Below, piece by piece: positions 8,508 through 17,717 of a DNA stretch of 39,563 nt. The translations under genes were made by a program, and so were the position numbers. Source of the DNA: Bacteroidales bacterium (GTDB taxonomy: Bacteria > Bacteroidota > Bacteroidia > Bacteroidales > GCA-2748055); NCBI GenBank assembly GCA_029210585.1, contig JARGFP010000033.1, positions 1-39,563 on the forward strand. The letters are read 5' to 3'. Positions within the stretch are counted from its first letter, which is position 1. The number at the start of each line of letters is the position of its first letter. Under the pieces are notes generated by a model. That model was given only the letters and a program-made list of their open reading frames with translations, was not told the origin of the DNA and made no database searches.

Positions 8508-9301
8508 ATAAGCGAATCAAGGTACATGGTAATGCCCTGAAAGGCATGCTCGGGCTCTTCAATGAATCCCATGTGACCGGATTCGTTCAATATAACGACA
8601 CTGGCCTCCGGGGCAATGCTCCGTAATTTAAGAAAGACCTCATCACCGATATAATTGTCTTTTTTTCCCCAGATGATGAGTGGCAAAGGTTGGTGCGTGC
8701 GCATCAGACCGGAATGATCCCTCCTGTTTTTCATGCCCTGGAGCAGTGCAATGATCCCTTCATCGGAGTTGCCCACAGCAATCTGTTTCGCCCTGGCCAC
8801 CCATGAAGCAAGCCTTTCAGCATTACTATCTGCAAAACCTTTGGGAATATTCGTACGGATGATCTGCATTTTCTTGCCACACATTACCAGGCTGATTTCG
8901 CGGTCGCGGTTCTTCTTTTTCTCCTCATTGTCTGCAAAGCAAGTTGAATGAAACAGGCAATAGCCTGCAGTCCGCTCCGGAAAAAGATGCACGAATTCCA
9001 TGGTTACATATCCGCCCATGGAGTGACCCAGGACAACGACCTCGCTGATCTGTTCAGCATCCAGCACGGCTCCCGCCACGCGGGCCATCTCCTCCATCTC
9101 GTGCACCGGCCCAAGGACTCCCGATGCACCATGGCCCGGGATGTCCGGCAGGATCACCCGGTAACGGTCCGTAAACCTTTCTGCAAAACCTTTCCATATG
9201 GCAGATGATTCCAGGTACCCATGTAGAAAAAGCAGGGCCCTGCCGGAACCCTCTACCGAATAATGTACCTTAATTCCTTGATATTCAACAGACTTTTCCA
9301 T
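8504..9301 (-). CDS. Alpha/beta hydrolase
   Basis: This is an alpha/beta-fold hydrolase of 265 residues when started at the ATG at 9301 (MEKSVEYQG). An in-frame upstream ATG at 9364 would add 21 unconserved-looking residues. Visible motifs are the oxyanion strand LLFLHGYLESS, the DIPGHGAS turn, the nucleophile elbow G-H-S94-M-G-G and the catalytic histidine in NESGHMGF (about residue 243). The acid residue is likely the Asp in WGKKDNY. There is no signal peptide, so it is cytoplasmic. The substrate cannot be read from the sequence; relatives include esterases, peroxidases and C-C hydrolases. Confidence 0.88.
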   Translation of the reverse strand: MEKSVEYQGIKVHYSVEGSGRALLFLHGYLESSAIWKGFAERFTDRYRVILPDIPGHGASGVLGPVHEMEEMARVAGAVLDAEQISEVVVLGHSMGGYVTMEFVHLFPERTAGYCLFHSTCFADNEEKKKNRDREISLVMCGKKMQIIRTNIPKGFADSNAERLASWVARAKQIAVGNSDEGIIALLQGMKNRRDHSGLMRTHQPLPLIIWGKKDNYIGDEVFLKLRSIAPEASVVILNESGHMGFIEEPEHAFQGITMYLDSLI

Positions 9302-9476
9302 ATCCGTACTTTTATCTAAAGTAAAGATAAGAGGACAAACTTTCGATTCCTCCTGCAGCCTCAACAGAATGCATGATTTAGAGTCAGGCTAAATAGTGTT
9401 AATCCAAAGAGCTAAATGACTGGAGCTCAGGGTTACCCCAGGTGGTTTGCGGAAGAATGACGCGTATACGTGCAGG

Positions 9477-10775
9477 TCAGGACCTGTTGAGCAGGTCCTC
9501 GAGCTCTTCCGGATCGTCCGGGATACTCGCTGAAAGGTTCATCGGCCCGTTTTCAGTGATCAGCACATCATTTTCCAGCCTGATTCCGACCCCTTCGGCT
9601 TCGATGTAAATCCCGGGCTCACAACTGAGCACCATTCCCGGTTTCAGGGGCATGGTTTTATCGAAGCAGTCGTGCACATCAATGCCAATGGAATGTGAGG
9701 TACCGTGCCAGTAATATTTCTTCCACAAGGGATGGCCTTCCGGCTGCTTGTTCAGGTCATGCGTGTCATACAAGCCAAGCCGCAGGTGCTCCTCCTCCCA
9801 CAACTTTCCCACTTCATCATTTACCTGCGCAAGTGTTTTCCCTGGCTGCATCAGCTGCATCGCCTGGTGCAGCACCCTTCGACAGGCATCATACAAGGCC
9901 CTTTGTCGGGGGTTGTATTTGCCATTTACAGGTATGGTCCTTGAAATATCAGCGGCATAGTACTGCCATTCTGCACCAAAATCGAGCAATACCAGCTCCC
10001 CGTCCCTGCACTCGTCCCTGTTCTGAATATAATGCAATACCAACGCATTGCGCCCGGAAGCAACAATGGGATCAAAAGCATGCTCCCGGGCTCCGCCGGA
10101 CTGAAAAACACAGGTCAGCAATGCAGCCAGTTCGTATTCCTTTATCCCGGGCCGGATCTGTTCCAGTACCTTCCGGAATCCTTGTTCAGTAATACGTATC
10201 GCTATTTTGATCATTTCAAGCTCTTCCGGCTCCTTGATCATTCTGATCCGGGTCATCAAAGGTGCAAGCTGATGTTCCCCGAGGTGCATGAGCAGGGGTC
10301 GCAGGCTGTTCCGTATCTCCTGTTCGTTGGAAGGGAACAATTGCGATACTGTCGGTTCCAGCGTGCCAAAATAAACGGTTTTACAACCTGAAAGCATATT
10401 GCGCAGGTCCCGGTCCATCTGGCTGACATTCCTAACATCGCTGATGCCGGACCTGTGTTGCGCCTGCTCCACTGAGATTCCGGGACCATCCCAGATTTCG
10501 GTTTTCCTGTCACCCCCTGGAATATACAGGATCTCAACCATCCCCACCGCCGCTGGGTAGGTAACCATCACCAATGTGCACCCTGCATGTCGGATACCGG
10601 TGAGATAATACATGTCGGAAGATTGCCTGTAGGGATAGGTTTGGTCGGCATTGCGGGGCATTGCCCTGCCGGATGAAATGATCACTGCAGCAGAGGGCAA
10701 CATCAATTCCCGTAATTTAGAACGACTCTTAATAAAAAAGGATGTGGGTAATTCTTTCATCATTAACCGACTCAT
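9477..10775 (-). CDS. Xaa-Pro aminopeptidase (M24B, aminopeptidase P)
   Basis: This is a metallopeptidase removing N-terminal residues ahead of proline, 432 residues (slightly fewer if ATGs at codons 5 or 6 are used). It has the N-terminal AMP_N domain (PRNADQTYPYRQSSDMYYLTG) followed by the pita-bread catalytic domain. The dinuclear metal ligands appear in order: D in LLDFGAEW, D in ADISRT, H in GTSHSIGIDVHD, E in CEPGIYIE and E in RLENDV. All are present, so it should be active. It lies upstream of and divergent from the sdh operon. A second, different M24B gene lies on the far side of sdh. Confidence 0.93.
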   Translation of the reverse strand: MSRLMMKELPTSFFIKSRSKLRELMLPSAAVIISSGRAMPRNADQTYPYRQSSDMYYLTGIRHAGCTLVMVTYPAAVGMVEILYIPGGDRKTEIWDGPGISVEQAQHRSGISDVRNVSQMDRDLRNMLSGCKTVYFGTLEPTVSQLFPSNEQEIRNSLRPLLMHLGEHQLAPLMTRIRMIKEPEELEMIKIAIRITEQGFRKVLEQIRPGIKEYELAALLTCVFQSGGAREHAFDPIVASGRNALVLHYIQNRDECRDGELVLLDFGAEWQYYAADISRTIPVNGKYNPRQRALYDACRRVLHQAMQLMQPGKTLAQVNDEVGKLWEEEHLRLGLYDTHDLNKQPEGHPLWKKYYWHGTSHSIGIDVHDCFDKTMPLKPGMVLSCEPGIYIEAEGVGIRLENDVLITENGPMNLSASIPDDPEELEDLLNRS

Positions 10776-10856
10776 TCGCTGATTTTAAGCCATTTATGCT
10801 TTGGGGTATTTTCTACCTTTATGCGCTATAGCATATTATAGACCTGAATAAATCTA

Positions 10857-10864
10857 TATATTTG
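10857..10864 (+). promoter_or_regulatory. Candidate -7 promoter element for sdhCAB
   Basis: TATATTTG fits the consensus TAnnTTTG exactly, 59 bases before the sdhC ATG at 10924. No convincing -33 TTG was found. Confidence 0.45.
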
Positions 10865-10923
10865 TTTTCACGGAGATACTTTCTCTCCCTGCAAGTTAAT
10901 TAACTTCTTTTAATCTGTTGAAT

Positions 10924-11583
10924 ATGTCCAGTATTTTCACATCATCCATCGGCAAAAAATTACTGATGTCACTGGCCGGGATATTTCTGATTACCTTCCT
11001 GCTGGTGCACCTCGGCATTAATTTATTGGTCATTCTGAACGAAGATCCAATGGTATTCAACCGGGCAGCCCATTTCATGGGTACAAACAAGGTCATTAAG
11101 ATCTTTGAAATCGTCCTGTTCGGCGGATTTTTGCTGCATATCATCTATGCCTTGATCCTCCAGGTGCAGAACTGGCTTGCCAGGCCAAAACGGTATCATA
11201 AGATGACCAGGTCAGACACCTCAGCTTTTTCCAGGTGGATGATCCATACAGCATTGATCGTATTTGCTTTCCTCGCGATTCATCTCGCAGATTTTTACTT
11301 TAAGGCAAAATTCGGTGATGTAGGAGAGACTTCGGAAGAGGGGGTGCATGACCTGGCATCACTGATCATTGACAAATTTCAGATGCCGGGCTTTGTGATC
11401 TTCTACGTGGCCTCATTTATTTTCCTGGGCTTCCACCTGATCCACGGCTTTCAAAGCGCATTTAAAACATTGGGGCTGAACAACAAAACCTATACTCCGG
11501 TCATCCAGGTATTGAGTATCCTGTATACTATTATTGTAGTTGGAGGGTTTACAGCCATCCCAATCGTGATCTATTTCCAATAA
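10924..11583 (+). CDS. sdhC: Succinate dehydrogenase/fumarate reductase cytochrome b subunit
   Basis: This is the membrane anchor of complex II, about 219 residues from the ATG at 10924; a TTG two codons earlier is a less likely start. It is the single-subunit diheme cytochrome b558 type found with Bacteroidota enzymes, with five hydrophobic helices. Conserved His residues within the helices (H29, H72, H120, H171/H174) are the expected heme ligands (assignment by family analogy). It is the first gene of a three-gene operon, followed by the flavoprotein after 20 bases. It passes electrons between quinone and the catalytic subunits at the inner membrane. Confidence 0.93.
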   Translation: MSSIFTSSIGKKLLMSLAGIFLITFLLVHLGINLLVILNEDPMVFNRAAHFMGTNKVIKIFEIVLFGGFLLHIIYALILQVQNWLARPKRYHKMTRSDTSAFSRWMIHTALIVFAFLAIHLADFYFKAKFGDVGETSEEGVHDLASLIIDKFQMPGFVIFYVASFIFLGFHLIHGFQSAFKTLGLNNKTYTPVIQVLSILYTIIVVGGFTAIPIVIYFQ

Positions 11584-11603
11584 TTCTGTTAACGCTTTTT
11601 CAT

Positions 11604-13544
11604 ATGACGAAATTAGATTCAAAAATTCCCGAAGGACCCCTGGACAAGAAATGGTCGAATTACAAGGCCAACCAGAACCTTGTGAACCCTGCCAACAAAA
11701 GAAAGCTTGACATTATCGTTGTTGGAACGGGTCTCGCAGGCGCTTCCGCAGCAGCCTCCCTGGCAGAAATGGGTTTCAAGGTAAAATCCTTCTGTTACCA
11801 GGACAGTCCGCGCAGGGCACACAGCATTGCCGCCCAGGGAGGGATCAATGCTGCCAAGAACTACCCGAATGATGGAGACAGTGTCTACCGGCTCTTCTAT
11901 GATACGATCAAAGGCGGTGATTACCGATCCAGGGAAGCGAACGTGTACCGCCTTGCTGAAGTAAGCAACCAGATTATCGACCAATGCGTGGCACAAGGCG
12001 TTCCATTCGCCCGGGAATATGGCGGAACACTGGCCAACAGGTCTTTCGGAGGCGCACTGGTATCCAGGACCTTTTACGCCAGGGGCCAGACCGGTCAGCA
12101 GCTCTTGCTGGGCGCCTACCAGGCACAAAGCAGGCAGATCAAACAGGGGAATATTGAAATGTACCCACGCATGGAAATGATGAACCTGGTGATCATCGAT
12201 GGCAAGGCAAGGGGGATCATCGCACGCGATGTGATTACCGGGGAACTTAAAAGATTCAGTGCCCATTCAGTGGTACTGGCCACTGGCGGATACGGAAACG
12301 TATTTTTTCTTTCCACCATGGCAATGGGGTCCAATGTAAGTGCAGCCTGGCAATCCTACAAAAAAGGCGCCGCCTTTGGAAATCCCTGCTTCGTACAGAT
12401 TCACCCCACCTGTATACCGGTACATGGTGAGTACCAGTCGAAGCTGACCCTCATGAGTGAAAGTCTGCGCAATGACGGCCGCATCTGGGTACCGAAACAC
12501 AAAGAGGATGCTGAACGGATCCGAAAGGGAGAGATCACTGCCGGTGACCTGCCCGAAGAGGGACGTGACTACTACCTGGAACGCAGGTACCCTGCCTTTG
12601 GGAACCTTGTTCCCAGGGATGTGGCCTCCCGGGCAGCCAAGGAACGCTGCGATGCCGGGTTTGGAGTAGGCAATACCGGCCTGGCCGTGTACCTCGACTT
12701 CAAGGATTCCATCGAACGGCTGGGCAAAGATACCATTGAAGCCAAGTACGGCAACCTGTTCCAGATGTACGAAAAAATCACGGACGAAAATCCGTATGAA
12801 ACACCGATGATGATCTACCCAGCCATCCATTACGCAATGGGCGGGTTGTGGGTGGACTATGAACTGCAGACCACCATTCCGGGTTTGTTTGCCACGGGCG
12901 AGGCAAATTTCTCAGACCATGGTGCCAACCGTTTGGGCGCATCAGCGCTGATGCAGGGGTTGGCCGACGGTTATTTCGTGTTGCCCTATACCATTCAGAA
13001 TTACCTGGCACATGAGATCAATACACCCAGGTTCTCCACGGATACACCGGAATTTGATGCAGCAGAAAAAGAGACCAGCGAGCAGCTGATCAGTCTCATG
13101 AATATCAAGGGAACAAAATCCGTTGATACGTTCCATAAGAAACTTGGGAAAATCATGTGGGAATACGTGGGAATGGCCAGGAACATGGAAGGCCTGAAAA
13201 CTGCCATTGAAGAGATCCGGGAATTGCGGAAAGACTTTTATGCCAACCTGCGAATACCGGGAGAATTGAATGACCTGAATCCTGAATTGCAAAAAGCCAC
13301 CAGGCTGGCTGATTTCCTGGAACTTGGGGAATTAATGGCCATGGACGCACTCAACAGGGAGGAGTCATGTGGCGGACACTTCAGGGAAGAATACCAGACC
13401 GGGGAAGGAGAAGCCCTCAGAGATGACAAGCAATACAATTATGTAGCCGCCTGGACGTTCAGCGGCGAAGGTAAAGCTCCGGAGATGATCAGGGAAGCGC
13501 TGGTATTTGAAGAGATTGAAGTCAAGCAAAGAAACTATAAATAG
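11604..13544 (+). CDS. sdhA: Succinate dehydrogenase/fumarate reductase flavoprotein subunit
   Basis: This is the catalytic subunit of complex II, 646 residues, oxidising succinate or reducing fumarate. It has the dinucleotide-binding motif [12 protein letters not shown] near residue 40 and the covalent FAD histidine H73 in [13 protein letters not shown]. The [13 protein letters not shown] segment, the substrate-site HPT, and the capping-domain arginine region [20 protein letters not shown] are also visible. Its length fits the longer Bacteroidota/epsilon-type form rather than the mitochondrial type. It lies between sdhC and sdhB, with 8 bases to sdhB. Confidence 0.97.
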   Translation: MTKLDSKIPEGPLDKKWSNYKANQNLVNPANKRKLDIIVVGTGLAGASAAASLAEMGFKVKSFCYQDSPRRAHSIAAQGGINAAKNYPNDGDSVYRLFYDTIKGGDYRSREANVYRLAEVSNQIIDQCVAQGVPFAREYGGTLANRSFGGALVSRTFYARGQTGQQLLLGAYQAQSRQIKQGNIEMYPRMEMMNLVIIDGKARGIIARDVITGELKRFSAHSVVLATGGYGNVFFLSTMAMGSNVSAAWQSYKKGAAFGNPCFVQIHPTCIPVHGEYQSKLTLMSESLRNDGRIWVPKHKEDAERIRKGEITAGDLPEEGRDYYLERRYPAFGNLVPRDVASRAAKERCDAGFGVGNTGLAVYLDFKDSIERLGKDTIEAKYGNLFQMYEKITDENPYETPMMIYPAIHYAMGGLWVDYELQTTIPGLFATGEANFSDHGANRLGASALMQGLADGYFVLPYTIQNYLAHEINTPRFSTDTPEFDAAEKETSEQLISLMNIKGTKSVDTFHKKLGKIMWEYVGMARNMEGLKTAIEEIRELRKDFYANLRIPGELNDLNPELQKATRLADFLELGELMAMDALNREESCGGHFREEYQTGEGEALRDDKQYNYVAAWTFSGEGKAPEMIREALVFEEIEVKQRNYK

Positions 13545-13552
13545 AACCGGTT

Positions 13553-14293
13553 ATGGACCTGAAATTAAAAATATGGCGTCAAAAAAATGCTTCTGAACGG
13601 GGAAGATTTGTCAATTACAAAATCAGTAATATATCACCAGACAGTTCTTTCCTGGAGATGCTGGATGTGCTGAACGAAGAACTCATCAGCTTCGGTGAAG
13701 AGCCCGTTGTTTTTGATCATGATTGCCGCGAAGGTATTTGCGGAACATGTGGTATGTACATCAACGGTCGCCCGCACGGTCCGGATGAACTGATCACGGC
13801 CTGCCAGCTCCATATGCGGAAGTTCAGGGACGGGGAAACCATTGTAATCGAGCCGTGGCGGGCCCGGGCATTCCCGGTGATCAAGGACCTGATGGTAGAC
13901 CGCTCTGCTTTCGATGAACTGATGCAGGACAGTGGTTACGTGTCTGTCAACACAGGAAACGCTCCTGATGCAAATACCATACCTGTTCAGAAAGAGCAAG
14001 CTGACCTTTCCATGGATGCAGCTACCTGCATCGGATGCGGTGCCTGTGTGGCGGCCTGTAAGAACGCATCGGCAATGCTGTTTGTGTCTGCCAAGGTTTC
14101 GCATCTTGCTCTGTTGCCACAGGGAAGGGTGGAAGCCAAAAAACGGGCTGCTTTGATGGTGGCAAAAATGGATGCGCTCGGATTCGGAAACTGCACCAAT
14201 ACAGGTGCCTGCGAAGCCGAATGTCCCAAAGGCATCAAGCTCACCAATATTGCAAGACTGAACAGGGAATACTACAAAGCCAGTATTTTCTGA
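13553..14293 (+). CDS. sdhB: Succinate dehydrogenase/fumarate reductase iron-sulfur subunit
   Basis: This 246-residue electron-transfer subunit carries three clusters. The [2Fe-2S] ligands are C58, C63, C66 and C84. The ferredoxin-like part has C159-x2-C162-x2-C165-x3-C169 and C214-x5-C220-x3-C224-P. This is the usual shared layout in which C159, C162, C165 and C224 bind [4Fe-4S] and C169, C214 and C220 bind [3Fe-4S]. It ends the operon. Only 15 bases separate its stop from the stop of the convergent M24B gene, and no hairpin terminator was seen there. Confidence 0.96.
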   Translation: MDLKLKIWRQKNASERGRFVNYKISNISPDSSFLEMLDVLNEELISFGEEPVVFDHDCREGICGTCGMYINGRPHGPDELITACQLHMRKFRDGETIVIEPWRARAFPVIKDLMVDRSAFDELMQDSGYVSVNTGNAPDANTIPVQKEQADLSMDAATCIGCGACVAACKNASAMLFVSAKVSHLALLPQGRVEAKKRAALMVAKMDALGFGNCTNTGACEAECPKGIKLTNIARLNREYYKASIF

Positions 14294-14308
14294 TATGTTG
14301 TTCTTCTG

Positions 14309-15697
14309 TCAGCTGTGCATCGTTGCTTCAACTTCCTCAACTGTTTTGGGAATAGGGGTTCCCAGCACCCTGTGGCCAGTAGCCGTGACGAGTACATCAT
14401 CCTCAATCCTTACCCCGCCCAGGCCAATAAACGATTCTGCCTTGCTGTAATTGATAAACTCCTTGTGCTTTCCTTCCTTTTTCCAGAGGTTGATCAATGC
14501 AGGTATGAAATAGCAACCCGGTTCAATGGTAAATACAAACCCCTCTTTCAGTTCCCTGCCCATCCGTAAATAGGCAAGCCCGAACTGATCACTCCGGCTG
14601 ACACTTTCATCATACCCCACATAATCTTCTCCCAGTCCTTCCATATCATGCACATCCAGTCCCATCATATGGCCCAGGCCATGGGGAAAGAAAAGGGCAT
14701 GTGCCCCGGCAGCAACAATATCCTCCGTGTTTCCCGTCAGGATTCCAAGCCCTTTGAGCCCTTCAGCAATGGTACGGGCAGCACCCAGGTGCAGATCCAG
14801 GTTCCTGGTACCGGGCCTGGTATGTTGAATCGCCTCCATGCTGGCCTTTAAAACGATCTCGTATACATCCCGTTGACGTCCGGAGAATTTCCCACCTACC
14901 GGGAAAGTGCGTGTGATGTCACTGGCATACCCCAGTGAAGTCTCTGCACCGGCGTCAGTGACCACCATCCGGCCTTCCACCAATTCATTGCTGTGGTCAT
15001 GGTTGTGCAGGGTTTGTCCGTCCATACTGAGTATAATCGGGAAAGACACAGGACCGCCATGCGACAGGGCAATACCTTCGATTGCCCCGGCCAGTTCCCG
15101 TTCAAAATTGCCCGGGAATCCCATCTTCATCGCTGTCGTATGCATGATATATGCAACATCAACAGCCTTCTCTATTTCGGCGATTTCAAATGCATCCTTG
15201 ACAGAACGCAATGCAACCACCGCCTTGATGAATTCCTCCGATACATACCCGTTGACTTCCCCAACACTGCAGCCAAACAAATCCGCAAGACGGAGCAACT
15301 GGTCGCCACGATAGGCAGGCAGGAGATGTACCTTTCTTCCCTGCTCCAGCGCTTTCTGAACATCTGCACTGAACTCCGCAGAACCACGGCTTCTCTCAGC
15401 ACCCACCGATCCGGCCAGTTCCGAAATGGTCGGGTGTTCCCCCATCCAGATGATATCATCAATCTCCAGGTCATCGCCGTACAAGATGTCTTCGCCTGCA
15501 TCAATATCACATATGGCAGCAAGTCCTGGCTGACTTATCCCGAAAAAATAGAGGAACGAACTGTCCTGCCTGAAGTGATAGGTATTGGCCCTGTAATTCA
15601 TTGCGCTTTCGTTGTTGCCCGGAAGCAATAATATGCCACTGCCGACCTGCTCACGCAGTCGCTTTCTTCTTTTCCAGTATACCTCTTTTGGAAACAT
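14309..15697 (-). CDS. Aminopeptidase P family protein (M24B), second copy
   Basis: This is a metallopeptidase of about 462 residues. I chose the ATG at 15697 (MFPKEVYWKRRKRL). The open frame runs 84 codons further upstream, but that stretch is Phe/Ile-rich, AT-rich and lies over a candidate promoter. The N-terminal AMP_N domain has the motif NYRANTYHFRQDSSFLYFFG. The metal ligands are D in VTDAGAET, D in SDITRTF, H in HGLGHMMGLDVHD, E in IEPGCYF and E in RIEDDV. The protein is clearly divergent in sequence from the other M24B protein at 9477, so this is not a recent duplication. Confidence 0.92.
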   Translation of the reverse strand: MFPKEVYWKRRKRLREQVGSGILLLPGNNESAMNYRANTYHFRQDSSFLYFFGISQPGLAAICDIDAGEDILYGDDLEIDDIIWMGEHPTISELAGSVGAERSRGSAEFSADVQKALEQGRKVHLLPAYRGDQLLRLADLFGCSVGEVNGYVSEEFIKAVVALRSVKDAFEIAEIEKAVDVAYIMHTTAMKMGFPGNFERELAGAIEGIALSHGGPVSFPIILSMDGQTLHNHDHSNELVEGRMVVTDAGAETSLGYASDITRTFPVGGKFSGRQRDVYEIVLKASMEAIQHTRPGTRNLDLHLGAARTIAEGLKGLGILTGNTEDIVAAGAHALFFPHGLGHMMGLDVHDMEGLGEDYVGYDESVSRSDQFGLAYLRMGRELKEGFVFTIEPGCYFIPALINLWKKEGKHKEFINYSKAESFIGLGGVRIEDDVLVTATGHRVLGTPIPKTVEEVEATMHS

Positions 15698-15729
15698 AAA
15701 TTCTGTTTTTAGTTGGATTATTCTTCTAT

Positions 15730-15737
15730 CAAAGGTA
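15730..15737 (-). promoter_or_regulatory. Candidate -7 promoter element for second M24B gene
   Basis: The minus-strand reading is TACCTTTG, an exact TAnnTTTG match, 32 bases upstream of the ATG at 15697. It supports that start over the longer frame. No good -33 TTG is visible. Confidence 0.4.
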
Positions 15738-15894
15738 AACCCTTCAAGGGAGTTTACTGTATTTCTGCATGAAATTTTTCTGAATCCCGGTGTAAAAAAC
15801 CAAAAAAAAAGACCACGATTCGCCCGTATTATATCAAAATTGAAGAAAACAGATAAGTTTTTAGTTATCAACCAATAAAAAACTGCGAATAGAC

Positions 15895-15924
15895 TTGAAT
15901 ACCTGTATGAAAGTATTATCTTCG
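15895..15924 (+). promoter_or_regulatory. Candidate promoter for hypothetical gene at 15967
   Basis: TTG at 15895-15897 is followed after 19 bases by TATCTTCG (15917-15924), one mismatch from TAnnTTTG. The spacing is as expected for Bacteroidota promoters. It lies 42 bases before the ATG. Confidence 0.35.
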
Positions 15925-15966
15925 CAGATGTAAGCCGTTTTTTCAACACATTGTTAACAATTGACT

Positions 15967-16701
15967 ATGCCCTATCGCCGTCTCCCAAACACCGACAATG
16001 CCAGGATCAAAGCCCTGAACAAAGCATTTGAGAAAGGCACAGACCTTCCACCGTTCAAACTTGCTTTCAGCCAGTCAATGTACCAGCAGGTAAAATCGGT
16101 TTTGCCGAATTTTGAGAACGCCATTTCTGAACACAGGAATGCGATGAACCTGCACGCTGAAAAGAACAAGGAATATCACCTGAAGATGAAAAAAGCAAAA
16201 TTGTATATTTCGCATTTCATCCAGGTTGTTGACATGGCGATCGCCCGGGGAGAACTTAATCCAGGGATTCGCAACCAGTACGGACTGAACGGGGAAGAGC
16301 GGAAACTCCCCAACCTGAACACAGAGGAAGAGATCATTGAGACGGGAAAAAAACTGATCGAGGGAGAGCGGGCACGAAAGTTAAAGGGAGTAGCTCCCAT
16401 AACGAATCCAACCATTGCGGTTGTGCAGGTACATTACGACAAATTCTTTGATGCATACCACAACCAGAAAGGGCTGAAAAGGCGCTCGAATTTCGCACAG
16501 GAAAACCTTGCAACCATCCGGGAAAAGACAGATGCGGTCATTCAGCAAATATGGAACGAAGTTGAAGATACATTCAATGACCTCCCTGAAGAGATCCGGC
16601 GGGAAAAAGCGGCAGAATACGGGGTGGTATATGTATTCAGGAAGCATGAATTAAACGGCATCAACCTCTTTCATGAGCAGCGGGTTGAGCGCTTCGGCTG
16701 A
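15967..16701 (+). CDS. Conserved-looking hypothetical protein, helical, function unknown
   Basis: The protein has 244 residues from the ATG at 15967. I do not recognise a characterised family; the opening MPYRRLPNTDNARIKAL resembles unnamed proteins common in Bacteroidota. It is soluble, highly charged and almost entirely helical by composition. Lys/Glu-rich stretches (ENAISEHRNAMNLHAEKNKEYHLKM; AVIQQIWNEVEDTFNDL) suggest coiled coils or helical hairpins. There are no membrane segments, cysteine motifs or nucleotide-binding loops. It has its own candidate promoter, is divergent from the M24B gene, and its 3' end overlaps the convergent CPBP gene by 41 bases. Confidence 0.75.
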   Translation: MPYRRLPNTDNARIKALNKAFEKGTDLPPFKLAFSQSMYQQVKSVLPNFENAISEHRNAMNLHAEKNKEYHLKMKKAKLYISHFIQVVDMAIARGELNPGIRNQYGLNGEERKLPNLNTEEEIIETGKKLIEGERARKLKGVAPITNPTIAVVQVHYDKFFDAYHNQKGLKRRSNFAQENLATIREKTDAVIQQIWNEVEDTFNDLPEEIRREKAAEYGVVYVFRKHELNGINLFHEQRVERFG

Positions 16702-17611
16702 TCCTTACATAACTGATCCACAAATACATCAATACGCCTACAGCCATAAGGCTGATCAATGCTGTAACCGGCATCAGTTCCATGGTCCCGATATCTTCAA
16801 GCGATTCTACGGCAGCTTCCTTCATGTAAAAATAATAAAAAACCACACCGAGGGTATTATTCACCAGGTGGGCGATCATGGGATACCACAATGAGCGTCC
16901 GTAATAAAAGGCATACCCCAGGATCATTCCCAGGAAGAAGCGTGGCAGGAAAGAATAGAACTGGAAATGTGCCAGGCTGAAGATCACCGATGCCACAATG
17001 ATCGCAACATGACCATTCCTGAATAAATCGGTCAGGTGACGCTGGATCAACCCCCTGAAAACAAGCTCCTCCCCTACAGCAGGGATAATGGCTATCATAA
17101 AAAGATTGACCAGCAGGGCCCAGAAGTTATCGGCCCTGACCAGTGCCATCATCAGTACCTGTGTTTGCTCTTCCAGTTGCCGCAAATAACGCTCAGCACC
17201 TGCAAAGGGGAGCTCCAGGCGTGCGTTCAGATCGGTGAGCATATTTACAGCAGGCAGCGCGGTGACCATGATCACAATCAGCATCAGCACTGCTCCGGCA
17301 CGGATCATTTTCCCGAATCTGAAATATCCCAACCAGCTGCCTGTATAAAAGAAAGAGATCAGCAAGCTGCTGAATACAAAGGTTCCCAGGGCGCCAATGA
17401 TCTGCAGGAACTTTACTGCGCTGATCACCTTTTTATTTTCCTCGCCGGTAATGTCAAGGATTTCGAAAACAGAAATATCGTAAAAGAATGTGGCCAGCAA
17501 CATGCCGATCAGCTGAAAGACCAGTCCGGTCAATATCACTCCCAGCGAACTGAATATGAGCATTGCAAAGGGCGAATGCCCCGAGAGCACGGGTTTCCTG
17601 TCGTAATTCAT
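16661..17611 (-). CDS. CPBP family intramembrane metalloprotease (CAAX/Abi type)
   Basis: This is a polytopic membrane protein of 316 residues from the ATG at 17611 (MNYDRKPVLSG). An upstream extension of the frame is not membrane-like and overlaps the start of dusB. About eight hydrophobic helices are visible. The glutamate-type CAAX signature is complete: E-E-L-V-F-R-G, then F-S-L-A-H-F-Q-F-Y with F-L-G-M-I-L-G-Y, and finally M-I-A-H-L-V-N-N. Family members process prenylated or other membrane proteins, or act in bacteriocin self-immunity. The substrate cannot be inferred here. It is divergent from dusB. Confidence 0.92.
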   Translation of the reverse strand: MNYDRKPVLSGHSPFAMLIFSSLGVILTGLVFQLIGMLLATFFYDISVFEILDITGEENKKVISAVKFLQIIGALGTFVFSSLLISFFYTGSWLGYFRFGKMIRAGAVLMLIVIMVTALPAVNMLTDLNARLELPFAGAERYLRQLEEQTQVLMMALVRADNFWALLVNLFMIAIIPAVGEELVFRGLIQRHLTDLFRNGHVAIIVASVIFSLAHFQFYSFLPRFFLGMILGYAFYYGRSLWYPMIAHLVNNTLGVVFYYFYMKEAAVESLEDIGTMELMPVTALISLMAVGVLMYLWISYVRISRSAQPAAHERG

Positions 17612-17639
17612 GTATATGATCAGCTTTAAAAGCTTTTTG

Positions 17640-17647
17640 TAATTTTG
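17640..17647 (+). promoter_or_regulatory. Candidate -7 promoter element for dusB
   Basis: TAATTTTG fits TAnnTTTG exactly, in the divergent intergenic region 70 bases before the TTG start of dusB. Confidence 0.35.
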
Positions 17648-17717
17648 TAACCAACCGGTTTTGCCCGGGGTACCGCGAAAATACAAAAAAGTAATGAACA
17701 GAAAGATTTGACACGCA

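Noticed and set aside
11619-12830. Two long minus-strand ORFs opposite sdhA
   Set aside because: The sdhA frame is unambiguous; these are shadows favoured by its GC-rich codons.
15698-15949. Upstream extension of the second M24B gene by 84 codons
   Set aside because: The stretch is AT-rich and Phe-rich, resembles no part of the family, and contains an exact promoter match; the ATG at 15697 gives the usual family length.
16661-17611. CPBP protease as the immunity gene of a bacteriocin system
   Set aside because: No small precursor peptide with a double-Gly leader, transporter or maturation gene is seen nearby.
17036-17629. Plus-strand ORF of 197 codons, rich in Gln and His
   Set aside because: It is antisense to the CPBP protease gene, whose motifs and membrane helices are clear.
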